Program-made: the position numbers and the translations under genes
Notes under the pieces: model-generated
The model's input: only the letters and a program-made list of their open reading frames with translations
What the model was told of the DNA's origin: nothing
The model's database searches: none
Shown: positions 39,601 through 51,371 of the stretch, piece by piece
Position numbering within the stretch: the first letter of the stretch is position 1
How the letters are laid out: each line of letters begins with the position of its first letter
Assembly: GCF_036417845.1 (NCBI RefSeq)
Contig: NC_089983.1
Span: forward strand, 19,807,207-19,871,206
Reading direction: 5' to 3'
Source: Apteryx mantelli
Taxonomy: Eukaryota; Chordata; Aves; Apterygiformes; Apterygidae
Length of the DNA: 64,000 nucleotides

Positions 39601-42600
39601 GCGGCGAGCTCTGTGCCTGAGAAGCCCATTTGTGTGCCAGACGAGAAAGTCCTGCCAGGACAGGTGTCTTGGCAGCACACACCTTGCTTTGGCAGCCCCT
39701 TTGCAGAGGCACTGCAACGCTGCCTCTAGGCTTTCTCTTTCTCCCAAGCCCAACCCTAACCCTAGCAGGAAATTGCGGCGAGCTCTGTGCCTGAGAAGCC
39801 CATTTGTGTGCCAGACGAGAAAGTCCTCTTAGGACAGGTGTCTTGGCAGCACACACCTTCCTTTGGCAGCCCCTTTGCAGAGGCACTGCAATGATGCCTC
39901 TAGGCTTTCTCTTTCTCCCAACACCAACCCTAACCCTAACCCTAACCCTAGCAAGAAATTGCGGCGAGCTCTGTGCCTGAGAAGCCCATTTCTGTGCCAG
40001 ACGAGAAAGTCCTGCCAGGACAGGTGTCTTGGCAGCACACACCTTCCTTTGGCAGCCCCTTTGCAGAGGCACTGCAACGCTGCCTCTAGGCTTTCTCTTT
40101 CTCCCAAGACCAACCCTAACCCTAACCCTAACCCTAGCAGGAAATTGCGGCGAGCTCTGTGCCTGAGAAGCCCATTTGTGTGCCAGACGAGAAAGTCCTG
40201 CCAGGACAGGTGTCTTGGCAGCACACACCTTGCTTTGGCAGCCCCTTTGCAGAGGCACTGCAACGCTGCCTCTAGGCTTTCTCTTTCTCCCAATCCCAAC
40301 CCTAACCCTAACCCTAACCCTAGCAAGAAATTGCGGCGAGCTCTGTGCCTGAGAAGCCCATTTGTGTGCCAGACGAGAAAGTCCTCCCAGGACAGGTGTC
40401 TTGGCAGCACACACCTTCCTTTGGCAGCCCCTTTGCAGAGGCACTGCAACGCTGCCTCTAGGCTTTCTCTTTCTCCCAACACCAACCCTAACCCTAACCC
40501 TAACCCTAGCAGGAAATTGCGGCGAGCTCTGTGCCTGAGAAGCCCATTTGTGTGCCAGACGAGAAAGTCCTCTTAGGACAGGTGTCTTGGCAGCACACAC
40601 CTTCCTTTGGCAGCCCCTTTGCAGAGGCACTGCAACGCTGCCTCTAGGCTTTCTCTTTCTCCCAAGACCAACCCTAACCCTAGCAAGAAATTGCGGCGAG
40701 CTCTGTGCCTGAGAAGCCCATTTGTGTGCCAGACGAGAAAGTCCTCCCAGGACAGGTGTCTTGGCAGCACACACCTTGCTTTGGCAGCCCCTTTGCAGAG
40801 GCACTGCAACGCTGCCTCCAGGCTTTCTCTTTCTCCCAACACCAACCCTAACCCTAACCCTAACCCTAGCAGGAAATTGCGGCGAGCTCTGTGCCTGAGA
40901 AGCCCATTTGTGTGCCAGACGAGAAAGTCCTCCCAGGACAGGTGTCTTGGCAGCACACACCTTCCTTTGGCAGCCCCTTTGCAGAGGCACTGCAACGCTG
41001 CCTCTAGGCTTTCTCTTTCTCCCAAGCCCAACCCTAACCCTAACCCTAACCCTAGCAGGAAATTGCGGCGAGCTCTGTGCCTGAGAAGCCCATTTGTGTG
41101 CCAGACGAGAAAGTCCTCTTAGGACAGGTGTCTTGGCAGCACACACCTTCCTTTGGCAGCCCCTTTGCAGAGGCACTGCAATGATGCCTCTAGGCTTTCT
41201 CTTTCTCCCAAGACCAACCCTAACCCTAACCCTAACCCTAGCAAGAAATTGCGGCGAGCTCTGGGCCTGAGAAGCCCATTTGTGTGCCAGACGAGAAAGT
41301 CCTCTTAGGACAGGTGTCTTGGCAGCACACACCTTCCTTTGGCAGCCCCTTTGCAGAGGCACTGCAACGCTGCCTCTAGGCTTTCTCTTTCTCCCAACAC
41401 CAACCCTAACCCTAGCAGGAAATTGCGGCGAGCTCTGTGCCTGAGAAGCCCATTTGTGTGCCAGACGAGAAAGTCCTCCCAGGACAGGTGTCTTGGCAGC
41501 ACACAGCTTCCTTTGGCAGCCCCTTTGCAGAGGCACTGCAACGCTGCCTCTAGGCTTTCTCTTTCTCCCAAGACCAACCCTAACCCTAACCCTAACCCCA
41601 GCAAAAAATTGCGGCGAGCTCTGTGCCTGAGAAGCCCATTTGTGTGCCAGACGAGAAAGTCCTCCCAGGACAGGTGTCTTGGCAGCACACACCTTCCTTT
41701 GGCAGCCCCTTTGCAGAGGCACTGCAACGCTGCCTCTAGGCTTTCTCTTTCTCCCAAGACCAACCCTAACCCTAACCCTAACCCTAGCAGGAAATTGCGG
41801 CGAGCTCTGGGCCTGAGAAGCCCATTTGTGTGCCAGACGAGAAAGTCCTCCCAGGACAGGTGTCTTGGCAGCACACACCTTCCTTTGGCAGCCCCTTTGC
41901 AGAGGCACTGCAACGCTGCCTCTAGGCTTTCTCTTTCTCCCAAGACCAACCCTAACCCTAACCCTAACCCTAGCAAGAAATTGCGGCGAGCTCTGTGCCT
42001 GAGAAGCCCATTTGTGTGCCAGACGAGAAAGTCCTGCCAGGACAGGTGTCTTGGCAGCACACACCTTCCTTTGGCAGCCCCTTTGCAGAGGCACTGCAAC
42101 GCTGCCTCTAGGCTTTCTCTTTCTCCCAAGACCAACCCTAACCCTAACCCTAACCCTAGCAAGAAATTGCAGCCAGCTCTGGGCCTGAGAAGCCCATTTG
42201 TGTGCCAGACGAGAAAGTCCTGCCAGGACAGGTGTCTTGGCAGCACACACCTTGCTTTGGCAGCCCCTTTGCAGAGGCACTGCAACGCTGCCTCTAGGCT
42301 TTCTCTTTCTCCCAAGACCAACCCTAACCCTAACCCTAACCCTAGCAAAAAATTGCGGCGAGCTCTGTGCCTGAGAAGCCCATTTGTGTGCCAGACGAGA
42401 AAGTCCTCCCAGGACAGGTGTCTTGGCAGCACACACCTTCCTTTCGCAGCCCCTTTGCAGAGGCACTGCAACGCTGCCTCTAGGCTTTCTCTTTCTCCCA
42501 AGCCCAACCCTAACCCTAACCCTAACCCTAGCAAGAAATTGCGGCGAGCTCTGTGCCTGAGAAGCCCATTTGTGTGCCAGACGAGAAAGTCCTCCCAGGA

Positions 42601-45600
42601 CAGGTGTCTTGGCAGCACACACCTTCCTTTGGCAGCCCCTTTGCAGAGGCACTGCAACGCTGCCTCTAGGCTTTCTCTTTCTCCCAAGACCAACCCTAAC
42701 CCTAACCCTAACCCTAGCAAGAAATTGCGGCGAGCTCTGTGCCTGAGAAGCCCATTTGTGTGCCAGACGAGAAAGTCCTCCCAGGACAGGTGTCTTGGCA
42801 GTACACACCTTCCTTTGGCAGCCCCTTTGCAGAGGCACTGCAACGCTGCCTCTAGGCTTTCTCTTTCTCCCAACACCAACCCTAACCCTAACCCTAACCC
42901 TAGCAGGAAATTGCGGCGAGCTCTGTGCCTGAGAAGCCCATTTGTGTGCCAGACGAGAAAGTCCTCTTAGGACAGGTGTCTTGGCAGCACACACCTTCCT
43001 TTGGCAGCCCCTTTGCAGAGGCACTGCAACGCTGCCTCTAGGCTTTCTCTTTCTCCCAAGACCAACCCTAACCCTAGCAAGAAATTGCGGCGAGCTCTGT
43101 GCCTGAGAAGCCCATTTGTGTGCCAGACGAGAAAGTCCTCCCAGGACAGGTGTCTTGGCAGCACACACCTTGCTTTGGCAGCCCCTTTGCAGAGGCACTG
43201 CAACGCTGCCTCCAGGCTTTCTCTTTCTCCCAACACCAACCCTAACCCTAACCCTAACCCTAGCAGGAAATTGCGGCGAGCTCTGTGCCTGAGAAGCCCA
43301 TTTGTGTGCCAGACGAGAAAGTCCTCCCAGGACAGGTGTCTTGGCAGCACACACCTTCCTTTGGCAGCCCCTTTGCAGAGGCACTGCAACGCTGCCTCTA
43401 GGCTTTCTCTTTCTCCCAAGACCAACCCTAACCCTAACCCTAACCCTAGCAGGAAATTGCGGCGAGCTCTGTGCCTGAGAAGCCCATTTGTGTGCCAGAC
43501 GAGAAAGTCCTCTTAGGACAGGTGTCTTGGCAGCACACACCTTCCTTTGGCAGCCCCTTTGCAGAGGCACTGCAATGATGCCTCTAGGCTTTCTCTTTCT
43601 CCCAAGACCAACCCTAACCCTAACCCTAACCCTAGCAAGAAATTGCGGCGAGCTCTGGGCCTGAGAAGCCCATTTGTGTGCCAGACGAGAAAGTCCTCTT
43701 AGGACAGGTGTCTTGGCAGCACACACCTTCCTTTGGCAGCCCCTTTGCAGAGGCACTGCAACGCTGCCTCTAGGCTTTCTCTTTCTCCCAACACCAACCC
43801 TAACCCTAACCCTAGCAGGAAATTGCGGCGAGCTCTGTGCCTGAGAAGCCCATTTGTGTGCCAGACGAGAAAGTCCTCCCAGGACAGGTGTCTTGGCAGC
43901 ACACAGCTTCCTTTGGCAGCCCCTTTGCAGAGGCACTGCAACGCTGCCTCTAGGCTTTCTCTTTCTCCCAAGACCAACCCTAACCCTAACCCTAACCCCA
44001 GCAAAAAATTGCGGCGAGCTCTGTGCCTGAGAAGCCCATTTGTGTGCCAGACGAGAAAGTCCTCCCAGGACAGCTGTCTTGGCAGCACACACCTTCCTTT
44101 GGCAGCCCCTTTGCAGAGGCACTGCAACGCTGCCTCTAGGCTTTCTCTTTCTCCCAAGACCAACCCTAACCCTAACCCTAACCCTAGCAGGAAATTGCGG
44201 CGAGCTCTGTGCCTGAGAAGCCCATTTGTGTGCCAGACGAGAAAGTCCTGCCAGGACAGGTGTCTTGGCAGCACACACCTTCCTTTGGCAGCCCCTTTGC
44301 AGAGGCACCCCAACGCTGCCTCTAGGCTTTCTCTTTCTCCCAAGACCAACCCTAACCCTAACCCTAACCCTAGCAGGAAATTGCGGCGAGCTCTGGGCCT
44401 GAGAAGCCCATTTGTGTGCCAGACGAGAAAGTCCTCCCAGGACAGGTGTCTTGGCAGCACACACCTTGCTTTGGCAGCCCCTTTGCAGAGGCACTGCAAC
44501 GCTGCCTCTAGGCTTTCTCTTTCTCCCAAGACCAACCCTAACCCTAACCCTAACCCTAGCAAGAAATTGCGGCGAGCTCTGTGCCTGAGAAGCCCATTTG
44601 TGTGCCAGACGAGAAAGTCCTCCCAGGACAGGTGTCTTGGCAGCACACACCTTCCTTTGGCAGCCCCTTTGCAGAGGCACCCCAACGATGCCTCTAGGCT
44701 TTCTCTTTCTCCCAACACCAACCCTAACCCTAACCCTAACCCTAGCAAGAAATTGCAGCCAGCTCTGGGCCTGAGAAGCCCATTTGTGTGCCAGACGAGA
44801 AAGTCCTGCCAGGACAGGTGTCTTGGCAGCACACACCTTCCTTTGGCAGCCCCTTTGCAGAGGCACCCCAACGATGCCTCTAGGCTTTCTCTTTCTCCCA
44901 AGACCAACCCTAACCCTAACCCTAACCCTAGCAAAAAATTGCGGCGAGCTCTGGGCCTGAGAAGCCCATTTGTGTGCCAGACGAGAAAGTCCTGCCAGGA
45001 CAGGTGTCTTGGCAGCACACACCTTCCTTTCGCAGCCCCTTTGCAGAGGCACTGCAACGCTGCCTCTAGGCTTTCTCTTTCTCCCAAGCCCAACCCTAAC
45101 CCTAACCCTAACCCTAGCAGTTTGTTCCTGGCAACTCTGTGCCTGAGAAGCCCATTTGTGTGCCAGACGAGAAAGTCCTCCCAGGACAGGTGTCTTGGCA
45201 GCACACACCTTCCTTTGGCAGCCCCTTTGCAGAGGCACTGCAACGCTGCCTCCAGGCTTTCTCTTTCTCCCAAGCCCAACCCTAACCCTAACCCTAACCC
45301 TAGCAAGAAATTGCGGCGAGCTCTGTGCCTGAGAAGCCCATTTGTGTGCCAGACGAGAAAGTCCTCCCAGGACAGGTGTCTTGGCAGCACACACCTTGCT
45401 TTGGCAGCCCCTTTGCAGAGGCACTGCAACGCTGCCTCTAGGCTTTCTCTTTCTCCCAATCCCAACCCTAACCCTAACCCTAACCCTAGCAAGAAATTGC
45501 GGCGAGCTCTGTGCCTGAGAAGCCCATTTGTGTGCCAGACGAGAAAGTCCTCCCAGGACAGGTGTCTTGGCAGCACACACCTTCCTTTGGCAGCCCCTTT

Positions 45601-48600
45601 GCAGAGGCACTGCAACGCTGCCTCTAGGCTTTCTCTTTCTCCCAACACCAACCCTAACCCTAACCCTAACCCTAGCAGGAAATTGCGGCGAGCTCTGTGC
45701 CTGAGAAGCCCATTTGTGTGCCAGACGAGAAAGTCCTCTTAGGACAGGTGTCTTGGCAGCACACACCTTCCTTTGGCAGCCCCTTTGCAGAGGCACTGCA
45801 ACGCTGCCTCTAGGCTTTCTCTTTCTCCCAAGACCAACCCTAACCCTAGCAGGAAATTGCGGCGAGCTCTGTGCCTGAGAAGCCCATTTGTGTGCCAGAC
45901 GAGAAAGTCCTCTTAGGACAGGTGTCTTGGCAGCACACACCTTCCTTTGGCAGCCCCTTTGCAGAGGCACTGCAACGCTGCCTCTAGGCTTTCTCTTTCT
46001 CCCAACACCAACCCTAACCCTAGCAAGAAATTGCGGCGAGCTCTGTGCCTGAGAAGCCCATTTGTGTGCCAGACGAGAAAGTCCTCCCAGGACAGGTGTC
46101 TTGGCAGCACACACCTTGCTTTGGCAGCCCCTTTGCAGAGGCACTGCAACGCTGCCTCCAGGCTTTCTCTTTCTCCCAACACCAACCCTAACCCTAACCC
46201 TAACCCTAGCAGGAAATTGCGGCGAGCTCTGTGCCTGAGAAGCCCATTTGTGTGCCAGACGAGAAAGTCCTCCCAGGACAGGTGTCTTGGCAGCACACAC
46301 CTTCCTTTGGCAGCCCCTTTGCAGAGGCACTGCAACGCTGCCTCTAGGCTTTCTCTTTCTCCCAAGACCAACCCTAACCCTAACCCTAACCCTAGCAGGA
46401 AATTGCGGCGAGCTCTGTGCCTGAGAAGCCCATTTGTGTGCCAGACGAGAAAGTCCTCTTAGGACAGGTGTCTTGGCAGCACACACCTTCCTTTGGCAGC
46501 CCCTTTGCAGAGGCACTGCAATGATGCCTCTAGGCTTTCTCTTTCTCCCAAGACCAACCCTAACCCTAACCCTAACCCTAGCAAGAAATTGCGGCGAGCT
46601 CTGGGCCTGAGAAGCCCATTTGTGTGCCAGACGAGAAAGTCCTGCCAGGACAGGTGTCTTGGCAGCACACACCTTCCTTTGGCAGCCCCTTTGCAGAGGC
46701 ACTGCAACGCTGCCTCTAGGCTTTCTCTTTCTCCCAACACCAACCCTAACCCTAACCCTAGCAGGAAATTGCGGCGAGCTCTGTGCCTGAGAAGCCCATT
46801 TGTGTGCCAGACGAGAAAGTCCTCCCAGGACAGGTGTCTTGGCAGCACACAGCTTCCTTTGGCAGCCCCTTTGCAGAGGCACTGCAACGCTGCCTCTAGG
46901 CTTTCTCTTTCTCCCAAGACCAACCCTAACCCTAACCCTAACCCCAGCAAAAAATTGCGGCGAGCTCTGTGCCTGAGAAGCCCATTTGTGTGCCAGACGA
47001 GAAAGTCCTCCCAGGACAGCTGTCTTGGCAGCACACACCTTCCTTTGGCAGCCCCTTTGCAGAGGCACTGCAACGCTGCCTCTAGGCTTTCTCTTTCTCC
47101 CAAGCCCAACCCTAACCCTAACCCTAACCCTAGCAGGAAATTGCGGCGAGCTCTGTGCCTGAGAAGCCCATTTGTGTGCCAGACGAGAAAGTCCTGCCAG
47201 GACAGGTGTCTTGGCAGCACACACCTTCCTTTGGCAGCCCCTTTGCAGAGGCACCCCAACGCTGCCTCTAGGCTTTCTCTTTCTCCCAAGACCAACCCTA
47301 ACCCTAACCCTAACCCTAGCAGGAAATTGCGGCGAGCTCTGGGCCTGAGAAGCCCATTTGTGTGCCAGACGAGAAAGTCCTCCCAGGACAGGTGTCTTGG
47401 CAGCACACACCTTGCTTTGGCAGCCCCTTTGCAGAGGCACTGCAACGCTGCCTCTAGGCTTTCTCTTTCTCCCAAGACCAACCCTAACCCTAACCCTAAC
47501 CCTAGCAAGAAATTGCGGCGAGCTCTGTGCCTGAGAAGCCCATTTGTGTGCCAGACGAGAAAGTCCTCCCAGGACAGCTGTCTTGGCAGCACACACCTTC
47601 CTTTGGCAGCCCCTTTGCAGAGGCACCCCAACGATGCCTCTAGGCTTTCTCTTTCTCCCAACACCAACCCTAACCCTAACCCTAACCCTAGCAAGAAATT
47701 GCAGCCAGCTCTGGGCCTGAGAAGCCCATTTGTGTGCCAGACGAGAAAGTCCTGCCAGGACAGGTGTCTTGGCAGCACACACCTTCCTTTGGCAGCCCCT
47801 TTGCAGAGGCACCCCAACGATGCCTCTAGGCTTTCTCTTTCTCCCAAGACCAACCCTAACCCTAACCCTAACCCTAGCAAAAAATTGCGGCGAGCTCTGG
47901 GCCTGAGAAGCCCATTTGTGTGCCAGACGAGAAAGTCCTGCCAGGACAGGTGTCTTGGCAGCACACACCTTCCTTTCGCAGCCCCTTTGCAGAGGCACTG
48001 CAACGCTGCCTCTAGGCTTTCTCTTTCTCCCAAGCCCAACCCTAACCCTAACCCTAACCCTAGCAGTTTGTTCCTGGCAACTCTGTGCCTGAGAAGCCCA
48101 TTTGTGTGCCAGACGAGAAAGTCCTCCCAGGACAGGTGTCTTGGCAGCACACACCTTCCTTTGGCAGCCCCTTTGCAGAGGCACTGCAACGCTGCCTCCA
48201 GGCTTTCTCTTTCTCCCAAGCCCAACCCTAACCCTAACCCTAACCCTAGCAAGAAATTGCGGCGAGCTCTGTGCCTGAGAAGCCCATTTGTGTGCCAGAC
48301 GAGAAAGTCCTCCCAGGACAGGTGTCTTGGCAGCACACACCTTGCTTTGGCAGCCCCTTTGCAGAGGCACTGCAACGCTGCCTCTAGGCTTTCTCTTTCT
48401 CCCAATCCCAACCCTAACCCTAACCCTAACCCTAGCAAGAAATTGCGGCGAGCTCTGTGCCTGAGAAGCCCATTTGTGTGCCAGACGAGAAAGTCCTCCC
48501 AGGACAGGTGTCTTGGCAGCACACACCTTCCTTTGGCAGCCCCTTTGCAGAGGCACTGCAACGCTGCCTCTAGGCTTTCTCTTTCTCCCAACACCAACCC

Positions 48601-49230
48601 TAACCCTAACCCTAACCCTAGCAGGAAATTGCGGCGAGCTCTGTGCCTGAGAAGCCCATTTGTGTGCCAGACGAGAAAGTCCTCTTAGGACAGGTGTCTT
48701 GGCAGCACACACCTTCCTTTGGCAGCCCCTTTGCAGAGGCACTGCAACGCTGCCTCTAGGCTTTCTCTTTCTCCCAAGACCAACCCTAACCCTAGCAAGA
48801 AATTGCGGCGAGCTCTGTGCCTGAGAAGCCCATTTGTGTGCCAGACGAGAAAGTCCTCCCAGGACAGGTGTCTTGGCAGCACACACCTTGCTTTGGCAGC
48901 CCCTTTGCAGAGGCACTGCAACGCTGCCTCCAGGCTTTCTCTTTCTCCCAACACCAACCCTAACCCTAACCCTAACCCTAGCAGGAAATTGCGGCGAGCT
49001 CTGTGCCTGAGAAGCCCATTTGTGTGCCAGACGAGAAAGTCCTGCCAGGACAGCTGTCTTGGCAGCACACACCTTCCTTTGGCAGCCCCTTTGCAGAGGC
49101 ACTGCAACGCTGCCTCTAGGCTTTCTCTTTCTCCCAAGACCAACCCTAACCCTAACCCTAACCCTAGCAGGAAATTGCGGCGAGCTCTGTGCCTGAGAAG
49201 CCCATTTGTGTGCCAGACGAGAAAGTCCTC
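30631..49230 (+). repeat. Recurring 546-bp three-unit block flanked by TTAGGA variants
   Basis: A 546-bp block (174 + 186 + 186) begins with a TCTTAGG unit having only two CCC tracts and ends at the next TCTTAGG unit. It recurs at 30,631, 31,921, 36,349, 40,573, 42,967, 45,913 and 48,685. The short first unit, a second unit with CTCCAGG and AACACC, and a third unit of AAGCCC or AAGACC type form a recognisable cassette. It acts as a landmark for higher-order structure in the second half of the array. Confidence 0.85.
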
Positions 49231-50896
49231 TTAGGACAGGTGTCTTGGCAGCACACACCTTCCTTTGGCAGCCCCTTTGCAGAGGCACTGCAATGATGCC
49301 TCTAGGCTTTCTCTTTCTCCCAAGACCAACCCTAACCCTAACCCTAACCCTAGCAAGAAATTGCGGCGAGCTCTGGGCCTGAGAAGCCCATTTGTGTGCC
49401 AGACGAGAAAGTCCTCTTAGGACAGGTGTCTTGGCAGCACACACCTTCCTTTGGCAGCCCCTTTGCAGAGGCACTGCAACGCTGCCTCTAGGCTTTCTCT
49501 TTCTCCCAACACCAACCCTAACCCTAACCCTAGCAGGAAATTGCGGCGAGCTCTGTGCCTGAGAAGCCCATTTGTGTGCCAGACGAGAAAGTCCTCCCAG
49601 GACAGGTGTCTTGGCAGCACACAGCTTCCTTTGGCAGCCCCTTTGCAGAGGCACTGCAACGCTGCCTCTAGGCTTTCTCTTTCTCCCAACACCAACCCTA
49701 ACCCTAACCCTAACCCCAGCAAAAAATTGCGGCGAGCTCTGTGCCTGAGAAGCCCATTTGTGTGCCAGACGAGAAAGTCCTCCCAGGACAGCTGTCTTGG
49801 CAGCACACACCTTCCTTTGGCAGCCCCTTTGCAGAGGCACTGCAACGCTGCCTCTAGGCTTTCTCTTTCTCCCAAGACCAACCCTAACCCTAACCCTAAC
49901 CCTAGCAGGAAATTGCGGCGAGCTCTGTGCCTGAGAAGCCCATTTGTGTGCCAGACGAGAAAGTCCTCCCAGGACAGCTGTCTTGGCAGCACACACCTTC
50001 CTTTGGCAGCCCCTTTGCAGAGGCACTGCAACGCTGCCTCTAGGCTTTCTCTTTCTCCCAAGACCAACCCTAACCCTAACCCTAACCCTAGCAAGAAATT
50101 GCGGCGAGCTCTGTGCCTGAGAAGCCCATTTGTGTGCCAGACGAGAAAGTCCTCCCAGGACAGCTGTCTTGGCAGCACACACCTTCCTTTGGCAGCCCCT
50201 TTGCAGAGGCACCCCAACGATGCCTCTAGGCTTTCTCTTTCTCCCAAGACCAACCCTAACCCTAACCCTAACCCTAGCAAGAAATTGCAGCCAGCTCTGG
50301 GCCTGAGAAGCCCATTTGTGTGCCAGACGAGAAAGTCCTGCCAGGACAGGTGTCTTGGCAGCACACACCTTCCTTTGGCAGCCCCTTTGCAGAGGCACCC
50401 CAACGATGCCTCTAGGCTTTCTCTTTCTCCCAAGACCAACCCTAACCCTAACCCTAACCCTAGCAAGAAATTGCAGCCAGCTCTGTGCCTGAGAAGCCCA
50501 TTTGTGTGCCAGACGAGAAAGTCCTGCCAGGACAGGTGTCTTGGCAGCACACACCTTCCTTTGGCAGCCCCTTTGCAGAGGTACCCCAACGATGCCTCTA
50601 GGCTTTCTCTTTCTCCCAAGACCAACCCTAACCCTAACCCTAACCCTAGCAAAAAATTGCGGCGAGCTCTGGGCCTGAGAAGCCCATTTGTGTGCCAGAC
50701 GAGAAAGTCCTGCCAGGACAGGTGTCTTGGCAGCACACACCTTCCTTTCGCAGCCCCTTTGCAGAGGCACTGCAACGCTGCCTCTAGGCTTTCTCTTTCT
50801 CCCAAGCCCAACCCTAACCCTAACCCTAACCCTAGCAGTTTGTTCCTGGCAACTCTGTGCCTGAGAAGCCCATTTGTGTCCCAGACGAGAAACTCC
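42967..50896 (+). repeat. Array-edge higher-order repeat, three copies of 2.8-2.9 kb
   Basis: Three blocks start with the 546-bp cassette at 42,967, 45,913 and 48,685. Each later contains a unit in which AAATTGCGGCGAG is replaced by TTTGTTCCTGGCAAC, at 45,121, 48,067 and 50,839. Both landmarks give the same offsets (2,946 then 2,772 bp). Units with GCAGCCAGCTCTG are shared too (44,756, 47,702, 50,287). The third copy stops at the array boundary right after the TTTGTTCC unit, so the edge unit itself belongs to the amplified block. Confidence 0.88.
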
Positions 50897-51140
50897 TTAT
50901 AGTATGGATTTTATTAAATATTTTTTTATTTTTTAATAATAGCATAATTAAACTCTTTCAAACACAAACTGCAGCAAGTGGTAATGCCGAAGACTGCAGA
51001 AAATAATCTTAAATTGCAGATAGTTTGTTATCTTACCCTCAAGAGTCATTTCAGTCTCCCTCAGGTGCAGTGTTCCAGTTGCAGTTGTAATTTCAAACTC
51101 TCGAAAATGAATGTGTAGTAACATACTACACATTAGCCCA
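50897..51140. other. AT-rich junction between satellite and CR1, with inverted repeat
   Basis: Satellite similarity breaks inside the motif GAGAAAGTCCT, which reads GAGAAACTCCTTAT here, and the next 60 bases are strongly AT-rich with T runs. No gene is recognised. A perfect 11-bp inverted repeat with a 3-nt spacer (arms 51,110-51,120 and 51,124-51,134; AATGTGTAGTA and its complement) ends the segment just before sequence resembling the CR1 5' region. Whether this segment is old single-copy DNA or further 5' CR1 sequence cannot be decided here. Confidence 0.5.
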
Positions 51141-51371
51141 GCTAACAGAGGCAGCGAACAGATGCAGCCATTTGCACAGCAGTGTTTGGGCTCTGACTAG
51201 AACTTGAGGATCTTGTTGGAATTTGTGGGGCTTTCTGAGGACCCCCGAGGAACTAGAAGGTGATTGCTGTGAACAGGAAAGGAGAAGCTAGGCATGGACA
51301 ACTGCAGGAGGCCTTAATTTCTCCTGGGAGAAGCTCTAGCTAGGTGTAGTTGATGAGCTCTCCTGGTTGCC

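Larger units (their letters stand above)
1..50896 (+). repeat. 186-bp subtelomeric satellite array with embedded telomeric hexamers
   Basis: About 275 head-to-tail copies of a 186-bp unit fill this stretch with no interruption; the period is plain from the spacing of the motif GAGAAAGTCCT (1, 187, and so on). Each unit has a unique part of about 160 bp (GGCAGCACACACCTT ... CTTTCTCTTTCTCCCAA, then AGGAAATTGCGGCGAGCTCT ... CCAGACGAG) plus a run of CCCTAA hexamers, usually four CCC tracts ending CCCTAG. Common variant sites are TGCCAGG/TCCCAGG/TCTTAGG, CAGGTG/CAGCTG, CCTTCC/CCTTGC, GCACTGCAACG/GTACCCCAACG, AAGACC/AAGCCC/AACACC/AATCCC and CTGTGCC/CTGGGCC. Units with fewer hexamers (162-180 bp) are scattered and commonest after about 28 kb. 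The left end lies outside the window. The CCCTAA polarity on + fits a left chromosome end. A centromeric or interstitial array is the alternative. Confidence 0.97.

Noticed and set aside
1..50896. CRISPR-like array
   Set aside because: The whole unit repeats with only point variants; there are no short repeats alternating with unrelated spacers, and the context is a vertebrate genome.
1..50896. Resemblance of translated NPNPNP repeats to malaria circumsporozoite repeats, i.e. contamination
   Set aside because: The pattern comes directly from AACCCT telomeric hexamers, the rest of the unit is unrelated, and the array is joined to a CR1 and a vertebrate gene.
1..50896. A true terminal telomere tract
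   Set aside because: Hexamers occur in blocks of only two to five separated by about 160 bp of unique satellite. This is subtelomeric or interstitial satellite, although it may lie next to a telomere.
233..50902. Very long open frames on both strands across the array, encoding Asn-Pro-rich or Gly-Leu-rich repeat proteins
   Set aside because: They are a by-product of a 186-bp, stop-free satellite unit. Starts are arbitrary (several need GTG), no promoter, introns or domain are visible, and stops coincide with a satellite sequence variant.
50948..51133. Possible minus-strand exon (61-codon open frame followed by a donor-like GGTAAGAT)
   Set aside because: No recognised protein family, no convincing acceptor, and the location is repeat-flanked junction DNA; short open frames with a GTAAG are common by chance.
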